Positions 10,824 through 20,616 of a stretch of 64,000 nucleotides of DNA are shown one piece after another. The position numbers were made by a program, and so were the translations under genes. Within the stretch, counting starts at the first letter, position 1. The number at the start of each line of letters is the position of its first letter. The notes below the pieces were generated by a model. That model was not told the origin of the DNA. It made no database searches and was given only the letters and a program-made list of their open reading frames with translations. The DNA lies in the NCBI RefSeq assembly GCF_963678635.1, contig NC_087066.1:58546312-58610311 (forward strand). Reading direction: 5' to 3'. The stretch comes from Symsagittifera roscoffensis (lineage: Eukaryota; Xenacoelomorpha; Acoela; Convolutidae).

Positions 10824-11037
10824 TGTCTTTCAGTGCTAATTCAATTCAAGAGAGTCTAAATTGTATCCGTCAATCAGTTGTCAAATATGGTGCTAATTAT
10901 TAGTATATTGGCAGGTGCTGACCTTGGTATTGTCTGTCATTCTTGGTTGACTTCTATGGTCACTCTTAGCTATAACTTTGTGAGATTAAGTTTTTACTCA
11001 TCGGAACTTACTTATTGATTGAACCACGTTTTCAACA
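10824..11037 (+). repeat. 3' LTR
   Basis: Starts TGTCTTTCAGTGC and ends TTCAACA. Homologous along its length to 5121-5331. Differences such as an extra TTAG near the middle show age. Followed by TGTT, matching the 4 bases before the 5' LTR. Confidence 0.88.
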
Positions 11038-12027
11038 TGTTTTTTTTTTCATTCTTTTTCATGCGTCTGACAAAAACTAATGAGGAATCAGTGATTTAAA
11101 GTCAAAACAACAATTTATATTCATCTCTGCATCATATACGTGATCTATAAACTCTGATAAGGACTACACGAAATTTTGTGCTAGGCGGAGGGGCTTTGGC
11201 GTATTTGTGTTATCATGTGACACGCCATTGTAAATCGTTAGCCTCAAAAAAATTCAGGCAAAAACGAAAAAAGAAAAATGTCAGCAAAAAAACGAAACGT
11301 CAGGACCGTCATTATCTTGAAGACGACGCGTATTAATTGAGCATTAACGTAGTCAGTCGACAGGTTGTTTTGTTTGTGGATTAATGTTATGTGAATATGA
11401 AAATTGGTAAGCAAAAGACTGGTTTTGAAAACCTGTTTTCTAACGGCGATTTTAGGGCCAACACATACAAATTTGAAAGAATCGCGCACTGAAAAACGAT
11501 TATAGTGTTCTGGGAGCGCTCGGAAAATCAGTGTGGTCGAAATATACAATAACTAAGGTCAACAAAATTTTCAAAAAAAAATGAAAAACCGCCCCACCCC
11601 CTTTAATCGAGAAAATTCTAGATCCGTTCCCTTGGATCTTGTTATGCTATGAAATATATACATTGATTAAGTCTGTACCATTTGAGTAAATATTGAGTCA
11701 GCTCAAATCAAATTCATTGACAAAAAATATGACTTTGTTAGCATGTGCTGAAGGCAAACAATAAAAAAGTTCAATCCAAAGGAAAAGAGTAGCGCTATCT
11801 TTATTTTGAATCACCATTATTTCTCTATTTGGCTGGAAAACAAAATTTTCACATTTGAAAATTTCCGCTTTTTTTAAATTTTTTCATGCTGAACTGTTCA
11901 TCCTAAGAAACAGACCATCTAGTAGAAAGTTCGGTGCAAGTTTTATGCTATCTTACTCATGGAGGAAAATCATCACCGAAGTCTGAATTAGAAACATTCA
12001 GAAAAAATCCTCATTATTTGTACAATT
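11038..12027. other. Gene-free spacer with a short hAT-like fragment
   Basis: No gene. At 11589-11632 the phrase CCCCTTTAATCGAGAAAATTCTAGATCCG resembles, with gaps, the right end of the hAT MITE at 57282-57317 (CTCGAGAAAATCCTAGATCCGC). It is probably a truncated relic. The 5' flank of the LicD-like gene (11650-12027) has no element that I recognise. Confidence 0.4.
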
Positions 12028-13008
12028 ATGTTCATAGTTCGAAAATTTTCACGATACTCGTGTTTAAAATGGATTGTTTTGCTGATTATTGCAGTTAAAT
12101 TAACAATAATAAGTCGCAATTATTGGTCTGAAGACGACAACAGAACGGCCAAAGTAAATAATCGACATCAGCCTTCGCAGAAACGAGGTTCGAGCACCGT
12201 TTGCTTACAGCCGTATGGAGTTGACTGTTTTCCAAACTTAGCCGAGCTTTTTCCACTCCCTAGAAAAGAAAGCATTTACCTCCCCAGAAAGATGCATGAA
12301 CAAGACTACAATACATTAATACGTCTGATAAATTTGACTTTGACTGTATTCAAAGAACATAGTATCGGTTATACAGTTAGTACTGGTGGTCTAATAGGGT
12401 CATACGTTATGCATGATTTGTTACCATGGGACGATCACATAGATCTTCTGATTCACAAAAATAACAAAAAAAGAATACTTGATTTATTCAAAGATGGTCG
12501 TCATTTTGGAATTCTGGCGTACCAAAATCTCAACCAGCCTTCACAAGCAGTCAAGATATTTTTCAGTACTTCTTTAAACGCTGGCATTTATCCATGGAAA
12601 TGGCCTTTTATTGATGTTGAGACTTATATCGAAGACGGTGCAGATCGTTTTAAATTGGCAGACAGAAATGATGTCAATTATTACTGGCCTCAAGAATCGT
12701 ACTTTCCGACCCATTTGCGACCATTTGGCCCGCTGTGGATTAATAGCCCAAAGGATCCAAAAACTTTTTTGAAAGCAATTTACTCGAAGCCTTTCAGTTG
12801 TAGATCGAGTCACTGGGATAGCGAAAAAGAAGTCCTGAGAACTGTAATCAGAGCAGATTGCGATTTGTTAACTAACCATTATCCGTTTGTAAAGAGATCA
12901 CCATTCTCTAATATAACCAAGGAGACACTTGTTATGAACGCAACGGAGTATTATAACATTGTTGTTGACGAGTCCTATTCGGAATCAAACATTAAGTTTG
13001 GCTGGTAA
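12028..13008 (+). CDS. LicD/fukutin-like type II membrane protein
   Basis: A single open frame of 326 aa. A hydrophobic stretch at about residues 14-28 (KWIVLLIIAVKLTII) follows a short basic N-terminus, so it is probably a Golgi/ER type II anchor. The lumenal part has STGGLIGSY (118-126) and LPWDDHIDLLIHK (132-144), the 'GG..GS...lPWDDDiDl' signature of the LicD/FKRP/fukutin nucleotidyltransferase fold, which transfers phosphorylated sugar-alcohol or choline groups. Oddity: the first Asp of the D-h-D metal pair is His137 in PWDDHID, so activity may be altered. Several N-x-S/T sequons (NRT, NLT, NIT, NAT) fit a secretory protein. The first ATG is chosen because it precedes the anchor. No intron is seen. 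The 3' half is copied four more times downstream, the last copy only partly. Confidence 0.85.
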   Translation: MFIVRKFSRYSCLKWIVLLIIAVKLTIISRNYWSEDDNRTAKVNNRHQPSQKRGSSTVCLQPYGVDCFPNLAELFPLPRKESIYLPRKMHEQDYNTLIRLINLTLTVFKEHSIGYTVSTGGLIGSYVMHDLLPWDDHIDLLIHKNNKKRILDLFKDGRHFGILAYQNLNQPSQAVKIFFSTSLNAGIYPWKWPFIDVETYIEDGADRFKLADRNDVNYYWPQESYFPTHLRPFGPLWINSPKDPKTFLKAIYSKPFSCRSSHWDSEKEVLRTVIRADCDLLTNHYPFVKRSPFSNITKETLVMNATEYYNIVVDESYSESNIKFGW

Positions 13009-13254
13009 CTAATGAGTTTCATATTTGATTTATAACTAATGATATAACGATAATTGTTATAATTGTTGTAATGATATAACGAAGGCTGAAAATATATGAT
13101 TAATTGGCTAGTGATGATCTTCTAGAACAACTTTCTCAAGTAAAGTCTGAAATTTCCCAATATTGGCCTTCCCAAAATTAAGGCGCATTGGTAATGACGG
13201 TTTCCAGAGGGAATTAATATAAGTGTGGATTCAGTTCAAACTTTCAGTTCAAAA

Positions 13255-13485
13255 TTTTTGAAAAAAAAACAGTCAAAAAGCCGTTTTTGGGCACAACAGT
13301 CAAAAATCGCGTTTTTTTTGGCGCGCGCTCCCCCTCAAAATTAGTATATATTGGCGCCAACGGCACCTTTAAAAAAATTTTAGGGTCGGTCGGCCAAAAA
13401 TGGATTTCTGAAAAAGTATCAAAGGGGTTGAGATTTTAGCAGAAATATCCAACCCCCCCCCCCCCCCCCCCTAAATCCGCCCCTG
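13255..13485. mobile_element. hAT MITE 3' fragment (unit 1)
   Basis: The right half of the MITE family: GGCGCGCGCTCCCCCTCAAA, GGGTCGGTCGGCCAAAAATG, a C tract, and the end TAAATCCGCCCCTG. There is no left end. The same fragment recurs one period later in each unit (ends near 15496, 17504 and 19510). Confidence 0.75.
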
Positions 13486-13702
13486 AAACTGCAGGTTGAG
13501 TTCTTGTAAAATAGCAAAACTTTCAGAAACTAATAAAATAGTTTTAAAATTGCCAATTTGGCCATGTTCTGGACTAATATATGCGCGCTGAAGATTTAAT
13601 ATATGCGCGCCTTTGATATTGTCAAAACTCATAATTTTTTTTAATTTTCTTTTTCCAAAAATTATTCGTTATGGATTAAAGGGCAGCCGTAACATTAAAG
13701 GC
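13486..13702 (+). repeat. Linker with TATGCGCGC doublet
   Basis: Follows the hAT fragment in every unit. Contains two copies of TAATATATGCGCGC separated by about 15 bp and ends GGGCAGCCGTAACATTAA. The segment 13555-13702 recurs in inverted orientation at 21847-22010, so it is a repeat in its own right and probably the end of a transposable element. Confidence 0.6.
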
Positions 13703-13863
13703 TTACCTCCCCAGAAAGATGCTTGAATAAGACTACAATACATTAATACGTCTGATAAATTTGACTTTGACTGTATTCAAAGAACATAGTAAAGATTATA
13801 CAGTTAGTACTGGTGGTCTAATAGGGTCATACGTTATGATGATTTATTACCATGGGACGATCA
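13703..13863 (+). pseudogene. LicD 5' piece A (unit 1)
   Basis: Matches gene positions about 12280-12440. A change in the AAGATGCTTGAATAAGAC stretch creates an in-frame stop, and the ATGATGATTT stretch lacks one codon step relative to the gene (ATGCATGATTT). Ends at the hAT insertion point inside the catalytic PWDDH motif. Repeated in later units near 15714, 17725 and 19728. Confidence 0.75.
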
Positions 13864-13980
13864 CAGGGGCGGATCTAAGATTTTCTCGATGGGGGGGGGG
13901 GGGGCGGATTTTCAAAAAATTTTCCAAAATTTTGACGACCTTTTTTTTAGGTCGACCAAATTGATTTTTTGAGCTCTCCC
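13864..13980. mobile_element. hAT MITE 5' fragment (unit 1)
   Basis: Starts CAGGGGCGGATCTAAG, includes a G14 tract, and is cut off after GAGCTCTCCC where LicD piece B begins. It sits at exactly the same gene position as the full MITE at 14058, so pieces A and B arose by duplication after the insertion. Confidence 0.75.
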
Positions 13981-14057
13981 AGTAACGGTTATACAGTTAG
14001 TACTGGTGGTCTAATAGGGTCATACGTTATGCATGATTTGTTACCATGGGACGATCA
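13981..14057 (+). pseudogene. LicD piece B (unit 1)
   Basis: About 77 bp matching the gene from GGTTATACAG to GACGATCA, i.e. codons for GYTVSTGGLIGSYVMHDLLP and on to DDH. Interrupted by the MITE at 14058. Recurs in units 2-4. Confidence 0.8.
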
Positions 14058-14447
14058 CAGGGGCGGATCTAGCATTTTCTCGAGGGGGGGATTTTCAAAA
14101 AAATTTGACGATCTTTTTTTTAGGTCGACCAAATTGATTTTTGAGCTCTCCCAAAGCACTGTTTTGCCCCTATTTTGGCTAAATTTTCAGAAAAACAGTC
14201 AAAAAAGCCGTTTTTGGGCACTTTTCGAAGAAAAATTCTGACCAAAAAAATTGCGTTTTTTTGGCGCGCGCTTCCACTCAAAGTTAGTATATATTGGCGC
14301 CTAGGGCGCCTTTAGAAAAATTTTAGGGTCGGTCGGCCAAAAATGGATTTCTGAAAAAGCATCAAAGGGGGGACCCTTTGGGTCGGCAGGGGGTCGAATC
14401 CCTGAGGAAAAAGGAGGCGTCCGCCCCCTCCCCTAAATCCGCCCCTG
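14058..14447. mobile_element. hAT-type MITE inserted in LicD copy (unit 1)
   Basis: 390 bp from CAGGGGCGGATCTAGC to CTAAATCCGCCCCTG, with short imperfect terminal inverted repeats. The flanks are GACGATCA (14050-14057) and GACAATCA (14448-14455): an 8-bp target duplication with one mismatch, diagnostic of hAT-class insertion. No transposase. It splits the PWDDH motif of the gene copy. A short open frame over its left half is not a gene. Confidence 0.88.
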
Positions 14448-15026
14448 GACAATCACATAGATGTTTTGATTCATAAAAATAACAAAAAAAGAGTACTTGA
14501 TTTATTCAAAGATGGTCGTCATTTTGGAATTCTGGCGTACCAAAATCTCAACCAGCCTTCAAAAGCAGTCAAGATATTTTTCAGTACTTCTTTAAACGCT
14601 GGCATTTATCCATGGAAATGGCCTTTTATTGATGTTGAGACTTATATCGAAGACGGTGCAGATCGTTTTAAATTGGCAGACAGAAATGATGTCAATTATT
14701 ACTGGCCTCAAGAATCGTACTTTCCGACCCATTTGCGACCATTTGGCCCGCTGTGGATTAATAGCCCAAAGGATCCAAAAACTTTTTTGAAAGCAATTTA
14801 CTCGAAGCCTTTCAGTTGTAGATCGAGTCACTGGGATAGCGAAAAAGAAGTCCTGAGAACTGTAATCAGAGCAGATTGCGATTTGTTAACTAACCATTAT
14901 CCGTTTGTAAAGAGATCACCATTCTCTAATATAACCAAGGAGACACTTGTTATGAACGCAACGGAGTATTATAACATTGTTGTTGACGAGTCCTATTCGG
15001 AATCAAACATTAAGTTTGGCTGGTAA
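14448..15026 (+). pseudogene. LicD 3' half, copy 2
   Basis: Codes for the last 187 or so residues of the LicD-like protein, nearly identical to the parent gene (seen changes: I to V in KKRVLD and Q to K in QPSKAVK). It lacks the N-terminus, anchor and STGG motif in frame because the hAT MITE lies in front. The open frame remains intact, which fits recent duplication rather than selection. Confidence 0.88.
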
Positions 15027-16063
15027 CTAATGAGTTTCATATTTGATTTATAACTAATGATATAACGATAATTGTTATAATTGTTGTAATGATATAACGA
15101 AGGCTGAAAATATATGATTAATTGGCTAGTGATGATCTTCTAGAACAACTTTCTCAAGTAAAGTCTGAAATTTCCCAATATTGGCCTTCCCAAAATTAAG
15201 GCGCATTGGTAATGACGGTTTCCAGAGGGAATTAATATAAGTGTGGATTCAGTTCAAACTTTCAGTTCAAAATTTTTGAAAAAAAAACAGTCAAAAAGCC
15301 GTTTTTGGGCACAACAGTCAAAAATCGCGTTTTTTTTGGCGCGCGCTCCCCCTCAAAATTAGTATATATTGGCGCCAACGGCACCTTTAAAAAAATTTTA
15401 GGGTCGGTCGGCCAAAAATGGATTTCTGAAAAAGTATCAAAGGGATTGAGATTTTAGCAGAAATATCCAACCCCCCCCCCCCTAAATCCGCCCCTGAAAC
15501 TGCAGGTTGAGTTCTTGTAAAATAGCAAAACTTTCAGAAACTAATAAAATAGTTTTAAAATTGCCAATTTGGCCATGTTCTGGACTAATATATGCGCGCT
15601 GAAGATTTAATATATGCGCGCCTTTGATATTGTCAAAACTCATAATTTTTTTTAATTTTCTTTTTCCAAAAATTATTCGTTATGGATTAAAGGGCAGCCG
15701 TAACATTAAAGGCTTACCTCCCCAGAAAGATGCTTGAATAAGACTACAATACATTAATACGTCTGATAAATTTGACTTTGACTGTATTCAAAGAACATAG
15801 TAAAGATTATACAGTTAGTACTGGTGGTCTAATAGGGTCATACGTTATGATGATTTATTACCATGGGACGATCACAGGGGCGGATCTAAGATTTTCTCGA
15901 TGGGGGGGGGCGGATTTTCAAAAAATTTTCCAAAATTTTGACGACCTTTTTTTTAGGTCGACCAAATTGATTTTTTGAGCTCTCCCAGTAACGGTTATAC
16001 AGTTAGTACTGGTGGTCTAATAGGGTCATACGTTATGCATGATTTGTTACCATGGGACGATCA

Positions 16064-16453
16064 CAGGGGCGGATCTAGCATTTTCTCGAGGGGGGGATTT
16101 TCAAAAAAAATTGACGATCTTTTTTTTAGGTCGACCAAATTGATTTTTGAGCTCTCCCAAAGCACTGTTTTGCCCCTATTTTGGCTAAATTTTCAGAAAA
16201 ACAGTCAAAAAAGCCGTTTTTGGGCACTTTTCGAAGAAAAATTCTGACCAAAAAAATTGCGTTTTTTTGGCGCGCGCTTCCACTCAAAGTTAGTATATAT
16301 TGGCGCCTAGGGCGCCTTTAGAAAAATTTTAGGGTCGGTCGGCCAAAAATGGATTTCTGAAAAAGCATCAAAGGGGGGACCCTTTGGGTCGGCAGGGGGT
16401 CGAATCCCTGAGGAAAAAGGAGGCGTCCGCCCCCTCCCCTAAATCCGCCCCTG
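16064..16453. mobile_element. hAT-type MITE (unit 2)
   Basis: Same element, same site and same flanking 8-mers as 14058-14447. Copied with the unit, not inserted independently. Confidence 0.88.
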
Positions 16454-17032
16454 GACAATCACATAGATGTTTTGATTCATAAAAATAACAAAAAAAGAGT
16501 ACTTGATTTATTCAAAGATGGTCGTCATTTTGGAATTCTGGCGTACCAAAATCTCAACCAGCCTTCAAAAGCAGTCAAGATATTTTTCAGTACTTCTTTA
16601 AACGCTGGCATTTATCCATGGAAATGGCCTTTTATTGATGTTGAGACTTATATCGAAGACGGTGCAGATCGTTTTAAATTGGCAGACAGAAATGATGTCA
16701 ATTATTACTGGCCTCAAGAATCGTACTTTCCGACCCATTTGCGACCATTTGGCCCGCTGTGGATTAATAGCCCAAAGGATCCAAAAACTTTTTTGAAAGC
16801 AATTTACTCGAAGCCTTTCAGTTGTAGATCGAGTCACTGGGATAGCGAAAAAGAAGTCCTGAGAACTGTAATCAGAGCAGATTGCGATTTGTTAACTAAC
16901 CATTATCCGTTTGTAAAGAGATCACCATTCTCTAATATAACCAAGGAGACACTTGTTATGAACGCAACGGAGTATTATAACATTGTTGTTGACGAGTCCT
17001 ATTCGGAATCAAACATTAAGTTTGGCTGGTAA
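16454..17032 (+). pseudogene. LicD 3' half, copy 3
   Basis: Same 186-codon open frame as copy 2; I saw no amino-acid difference. 5' part lost to the MITE and rearrangement. Confidence 0.88.
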
Positions 17033-18074
17033 CTAATGAGTTTCATATTTGATTTATAACTAATGATATAACGATAATTGTTATAATTGTTGTAATGATA
17101 TAACGAAGGCTGAAAATATATGATTAATTGGCTAGTGATGATCTTCTAGAACAACTTTCTCAAGTAAAGTCTGAAATTTCCCAATATTGGCCTTCCCAAA
17201 ATTAAGGCGCATTGGTAATGACGGTTTCCAGAGGGAATTAATATAAGTGTGGATTCAGTTCAAACTTTCAGTTCAAAATTTTTGAAAAAAAAAACAGTCA
17301 AAAAGCCGTTTTTGGGCACAACAGTCAAAAATCGCGTTTTTTTTGGCGCGCGCTCCCCCTCAAAATTAGTATATATTGGCGCCAACGGCACCTTTAAAAA
17401 AATTTTAGGGTCGGTCGGCCAAAAATGGATTTCTGAAAAAGTATCAAAGGGGTTGAGATTTTAGCAGAAATATCCAACCCCCCCCCCCCCTAAATCCGCC
17501 CCTGAAACTGCAGGTTGAGTTCTTGTAAAATAGCAAAACTTTCAGAAACTAATAAAATAGTTTTAAAATTGCCAATTTGGCCATGTTCTGGACTAATATA
17601 TGCGCGCTGAAGATTTAATATATGCGCGCCTTTGATATTGTCAAAACTCATAATTTTTTTTAATTTTCTTTTTCCAAAAATTATTCGTTATGGATTAAAG
17701 GGCAGCCGTAACATTAAAGGCTTACCTCCCCAGAAAGATGCTTGAATAAGACTACAATACATTAATACGTCTGATAAATTTGACTTTGACTGTATTCAAA
17801 GAACATAGTAAAGATTATACAGTTAGTACTGGTGGTCTAATAGGGTCATACGTTATGATGATTTATTACCATGGGACGATCACAGGGGCGGATCTAAGAT
17901 TTTCTCGATGGGGGGGGGGGGCGGATTTTCAAAAAATTTTCCAAAATTTTGACGACCTTTTTTTTAGGTCGACCAAATTGATTTTTTGAGCTCTCCCAGT
18001 AACGGTTATACAGTTAGTACTGGTGGTCTAATAGGGTCATACGTTATGCATGATTTGTTACCATGGGACGATCA

Positions 18075-18464
18075 CAGGGGCGGATCTAGCATTTTCTCGA
18101 GGGGGGGATTTTCAAAAAAATTTGACGATCTTTTTTTTAGGTCGACCAAATTGATTTTTGAGCTCTCCCAAAGCACTGTTTTGCCCCTATTTTGGCTAAA
18201 TTTTCAGAAAAACAGTCAAAAAAGCCGTTTTTGGGCACTTTTCGAAGAAAAATTCTGACCAAAAAAATTGCGTTTTTTTGGCGCGCGCTTCCACTCAAAG
18301 TTAGTATATATTGGCGCCTAGGGCGCCTTTAGAAAAATTTTAGGGTCGGTCGGCCAAAAATGGATTTCTGAAAAAGCATCAAAGGGGGGACCCTTTGGGT
18401 CGGCAGGGGGTCGAATCCCTGAGGAAAAAGGAGGCGTCCGCCCCCTCCCCTAAATCCGCCCCTG
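18075..18464. mobile_element. hAT-type MITE (unit 3)
   Basis: Third tandem copy of the same insertion, with GACGATCA and GACAATCA flanks. Confidence 0.88.
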
Positions 18465-19043
18465 GACAATCACATAGATGTTTTGATTCATAAAAATAAC
18501 AAAAAAAGAGTACTTGATTTATTCAAAGATGGTCGTCATTTTGGAATTCTGGCGTACCAAAATCTCAACCAGCCTTCAAAAGCAGTCAAGATATTTTTCA
18601 GTACTTCTTTAAACGCTGGCATTTATCCATGGAAATGGCCTTTTATTGATGTTGAGACTTATATCGAAGACGGTGCAGATCGTTTTAAATTGGCAGACAG
18701 AAATGATGTCAATTATTACTGGCCTCAAGAATCGTACTTTCCGACCCATTTGCGACCATTTGGCCCGCTGTGGATTAATAGCCCAAAGGATCCAAAAACT
18801 TTTTTGAAAGCAATTTACTCGAAGCCTTTCAGTTGTAGATCGAGTCACTGGGATAGCGAAAAAGAAGTCCTGAGAACTGTAATCAGAGCAGATTGCGATT
18901 TGTTAACTAACCATTATCCGTTTGTAAAGAGATCACCATTCTCTAATATAACCAAGGAGACACTTGTTATGAACGCAACGGAGTATTATAACATTGTTGT
19001 TGACGAGTCCTATTCGGAATCAAACATTAAGTTTGGCTGGTAA
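18465..19043 (+). pseudogene. LicD 3' half, copy 4
   Basis: Same open frame as copies 2 and 3, ending IKFGW then TAA. No promoter or start codon of its own. Confidence 0.88.
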
Positions 19044-20078
19044 CTAATGAGTTTCATATTTGATTTATAACTAATGATATAACGATAATTGTTATAATTG
19101 TTGTAATGATATAACGAAGGCTGAAAATATATGATTAATTGGCTAGTGATGATCTTCTAGAACAACTTTCTCAAGTAAAGTCTGAAATTTCCCAATATTG
19201 GCCTTCCCAAAATTAAGGCGCATTGGTAATGACGGTTTCCAGAGGGAATTAATATAAGTGTGGATTCAGTTCAAACTTTCAGTTCAAAATTTTTGAAAAA
19301 AAAACAGTCAAAAAGCCGTTTTTGGGCACAACAGTCAAAAATCGCGTTTTTTTTGGCGCGCGCTCCCCCTCAAAATTAGTATATATTGGCGCCAACGGCA
19401 CCTTTAAAAAAATTTTAGGGTCGGTCGGCCAAAAATGGATTTCTGAAAAAGTATCAAAGGGGTTGAGATTTTAGCAGAAATATCCAACCCCCCCCCTAAA
19501 TCCGCCCCTGAAACTGCAGGTTGAGTTCTTGTAAAATAGCAAAACTTTCAGAAACTAATAAAATAGTTTTAAAATTGCCAATTTGGCCATGTTCTGGACT
19601 AATATATGCGCGCTGAAGATTTAATATATGCGCGCCTTTGATATTGTCAAAACTCATAATTTTTTTTAATTTTCTTTTTCCAAAAATTATTCGTTATGGA
19701 TTAAAGGGCAGCCGTAACATTAAAGGCTTACCTCCCCAGAAAGATGCTTGAATAAGACTACAATACATTAATACGTCTGATAAATTTGACTTTGACTGTA
19801 TTCAAAGAACATAGTAAAGATTATACAGTTAGTACTGGTGGTCTAATAGGGTCATACGTTATGATGATTTATTACCATGGGACGATCACAGGGGCGGATC
19901 TAAGATTTTCTCGATGGGGGGGGGGCGGATTTTCAAAAAATTTTCCAAAATTTTGACGACCTTTTTTTTAGGTCGACCAAATTGATTTTTTGAGCTCTCC
20001 CAGTAACGGTTATACAGTTAGTACTGGTGGTCTAATAGGGTCATACGTTATGCATGATTTGTTACCATGGGACGATCA

Positions 20079-20468
20079 CAGGGGCGGATCTAGCATTTTC
20101 TCGAGGGGGGGATTTTCAAAAAAATTTGACGATCTTTTTTTTAGGTCGACCAAATTGATTTTTGAGCTCTCCCAAAGCACTGTTTTGCCCCTATTTTGGC
20201 TAAATTTTCAGAAAAACAGTCAAAAAAGCCGTTTTTGGGCACTTTTCGAAGAAAAATTCTGACCAAAAAAATTGCGTTTTTTTGGCGCGCGCTTCCACTC
20301 AAAGTTAGTATATATTGGCGCCTAGGGCGCCTTTAGAAAAATTTTAGGGTCGGTCGGCCAAAAATGGATTTCTGAAAAAGCATCAAAGGGGGGACCCTTT
20401 GGGTCGGCAGGGGGTCGAATCCCTGAGGAAAAAGGAGGCGTCCGCCCCCTCCCCTAAATCCGCCCCTG
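20079..20468. mobile_element. hAT-type MITE (unit 4)
   Basis: Fourth copy of the same insertion. It leads into the last, truncated gene piece. Confidence 0.88.
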
Positions 20469-20616
20469 GACAATCACATAGATGTTTTGATTCATAAAAA
20501 TAACAAAAAAAGAGTACTTGATTTATTCAAAGATGGTCGTCATTTTGGAATTCTGGCGTACCAAAATCTCAACCAGCCTTCAAAAGCAGTCAAGATATTT
20601 TTCAGGTCTTCTTTAA
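20469..20616 (+). pseudogene. LicD 3' half, copy 5, truncated
   Basis: Matches the other copies up to TATTTTTCAG (20605) and weakly to 20616. Then follows TTAAGTACTGAAAAAT, the inverted form of the ATTTTTCAGTACTT expected there. The array therefore ends in a small fold-back junction. Confidence 0.8.

Larger units (their letters stand above)
5121..11037 (+). mobile_element. Ty3/gypsy-type LTR retrotransposon, decayed
   Basis: A complete outline is visible: 5' LTR 5121-5331, primer-binding site from 5332, gag, protease, reverse transcriptase/RNase H, integrase with zinc-finger N-terminus, a hydrophilic pol tail, a polypurine tract ending at 10823, and 3' LTR 10824-11037. The element is flanked by TGTT (5117-5120 and 11038-11041), a candidate 4-bp target duplication, as found for some Ty3/gypsy clades. 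The pol order PR-RT-RH-INT identifies Ty3/gypsy. All frames contain stops or shifts, the RT palm is deleted, and the LTRs have diverged from each other. It is dead and not recent. Confidence 0.9.
12440..20616 (+). repeat. Tandem array of about 2.0-kb LicD/hAT units
   Basis: The codons for LIHKNN recur at 12448, 14466, 16472, 18483 and 20487, giving spacings of 2018, 2006, 2011 and 2004 bp. Each unit runs: LicD 3' half, 3' flank, hAT 3' fragment, linker, LicD 5' piece A, hAT 5' fragment, LicD 5' piece B, full hAT MITE. Units look nearly identical except at homopolymers: the C tract at 13453, 15471, 17478 and 19488 is about 19, 12, 13 and 9, and the G tract at 13891, 15902, 17910 and 19916 is about 14, 9, 12 and 10. 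The fifth LicD piece stops near 20605-20616. Near-identity implies recent expansion or conversion. Assembly collapse or expansion should be kept in mind. Confidence 0.92.

Noticed and set aside
12574-12813. 79-codon minus-strand frame repeated in each LicD copy
   Set aside because: Antisense to the LicD coding sequence and duplicated only because the unit is duplicated.
13969-14241. 90-codon frame repeated per unit
   Set aside because: It joins LicD piece B to the hAT MITE; a chimera of repeat sequence with no own start.
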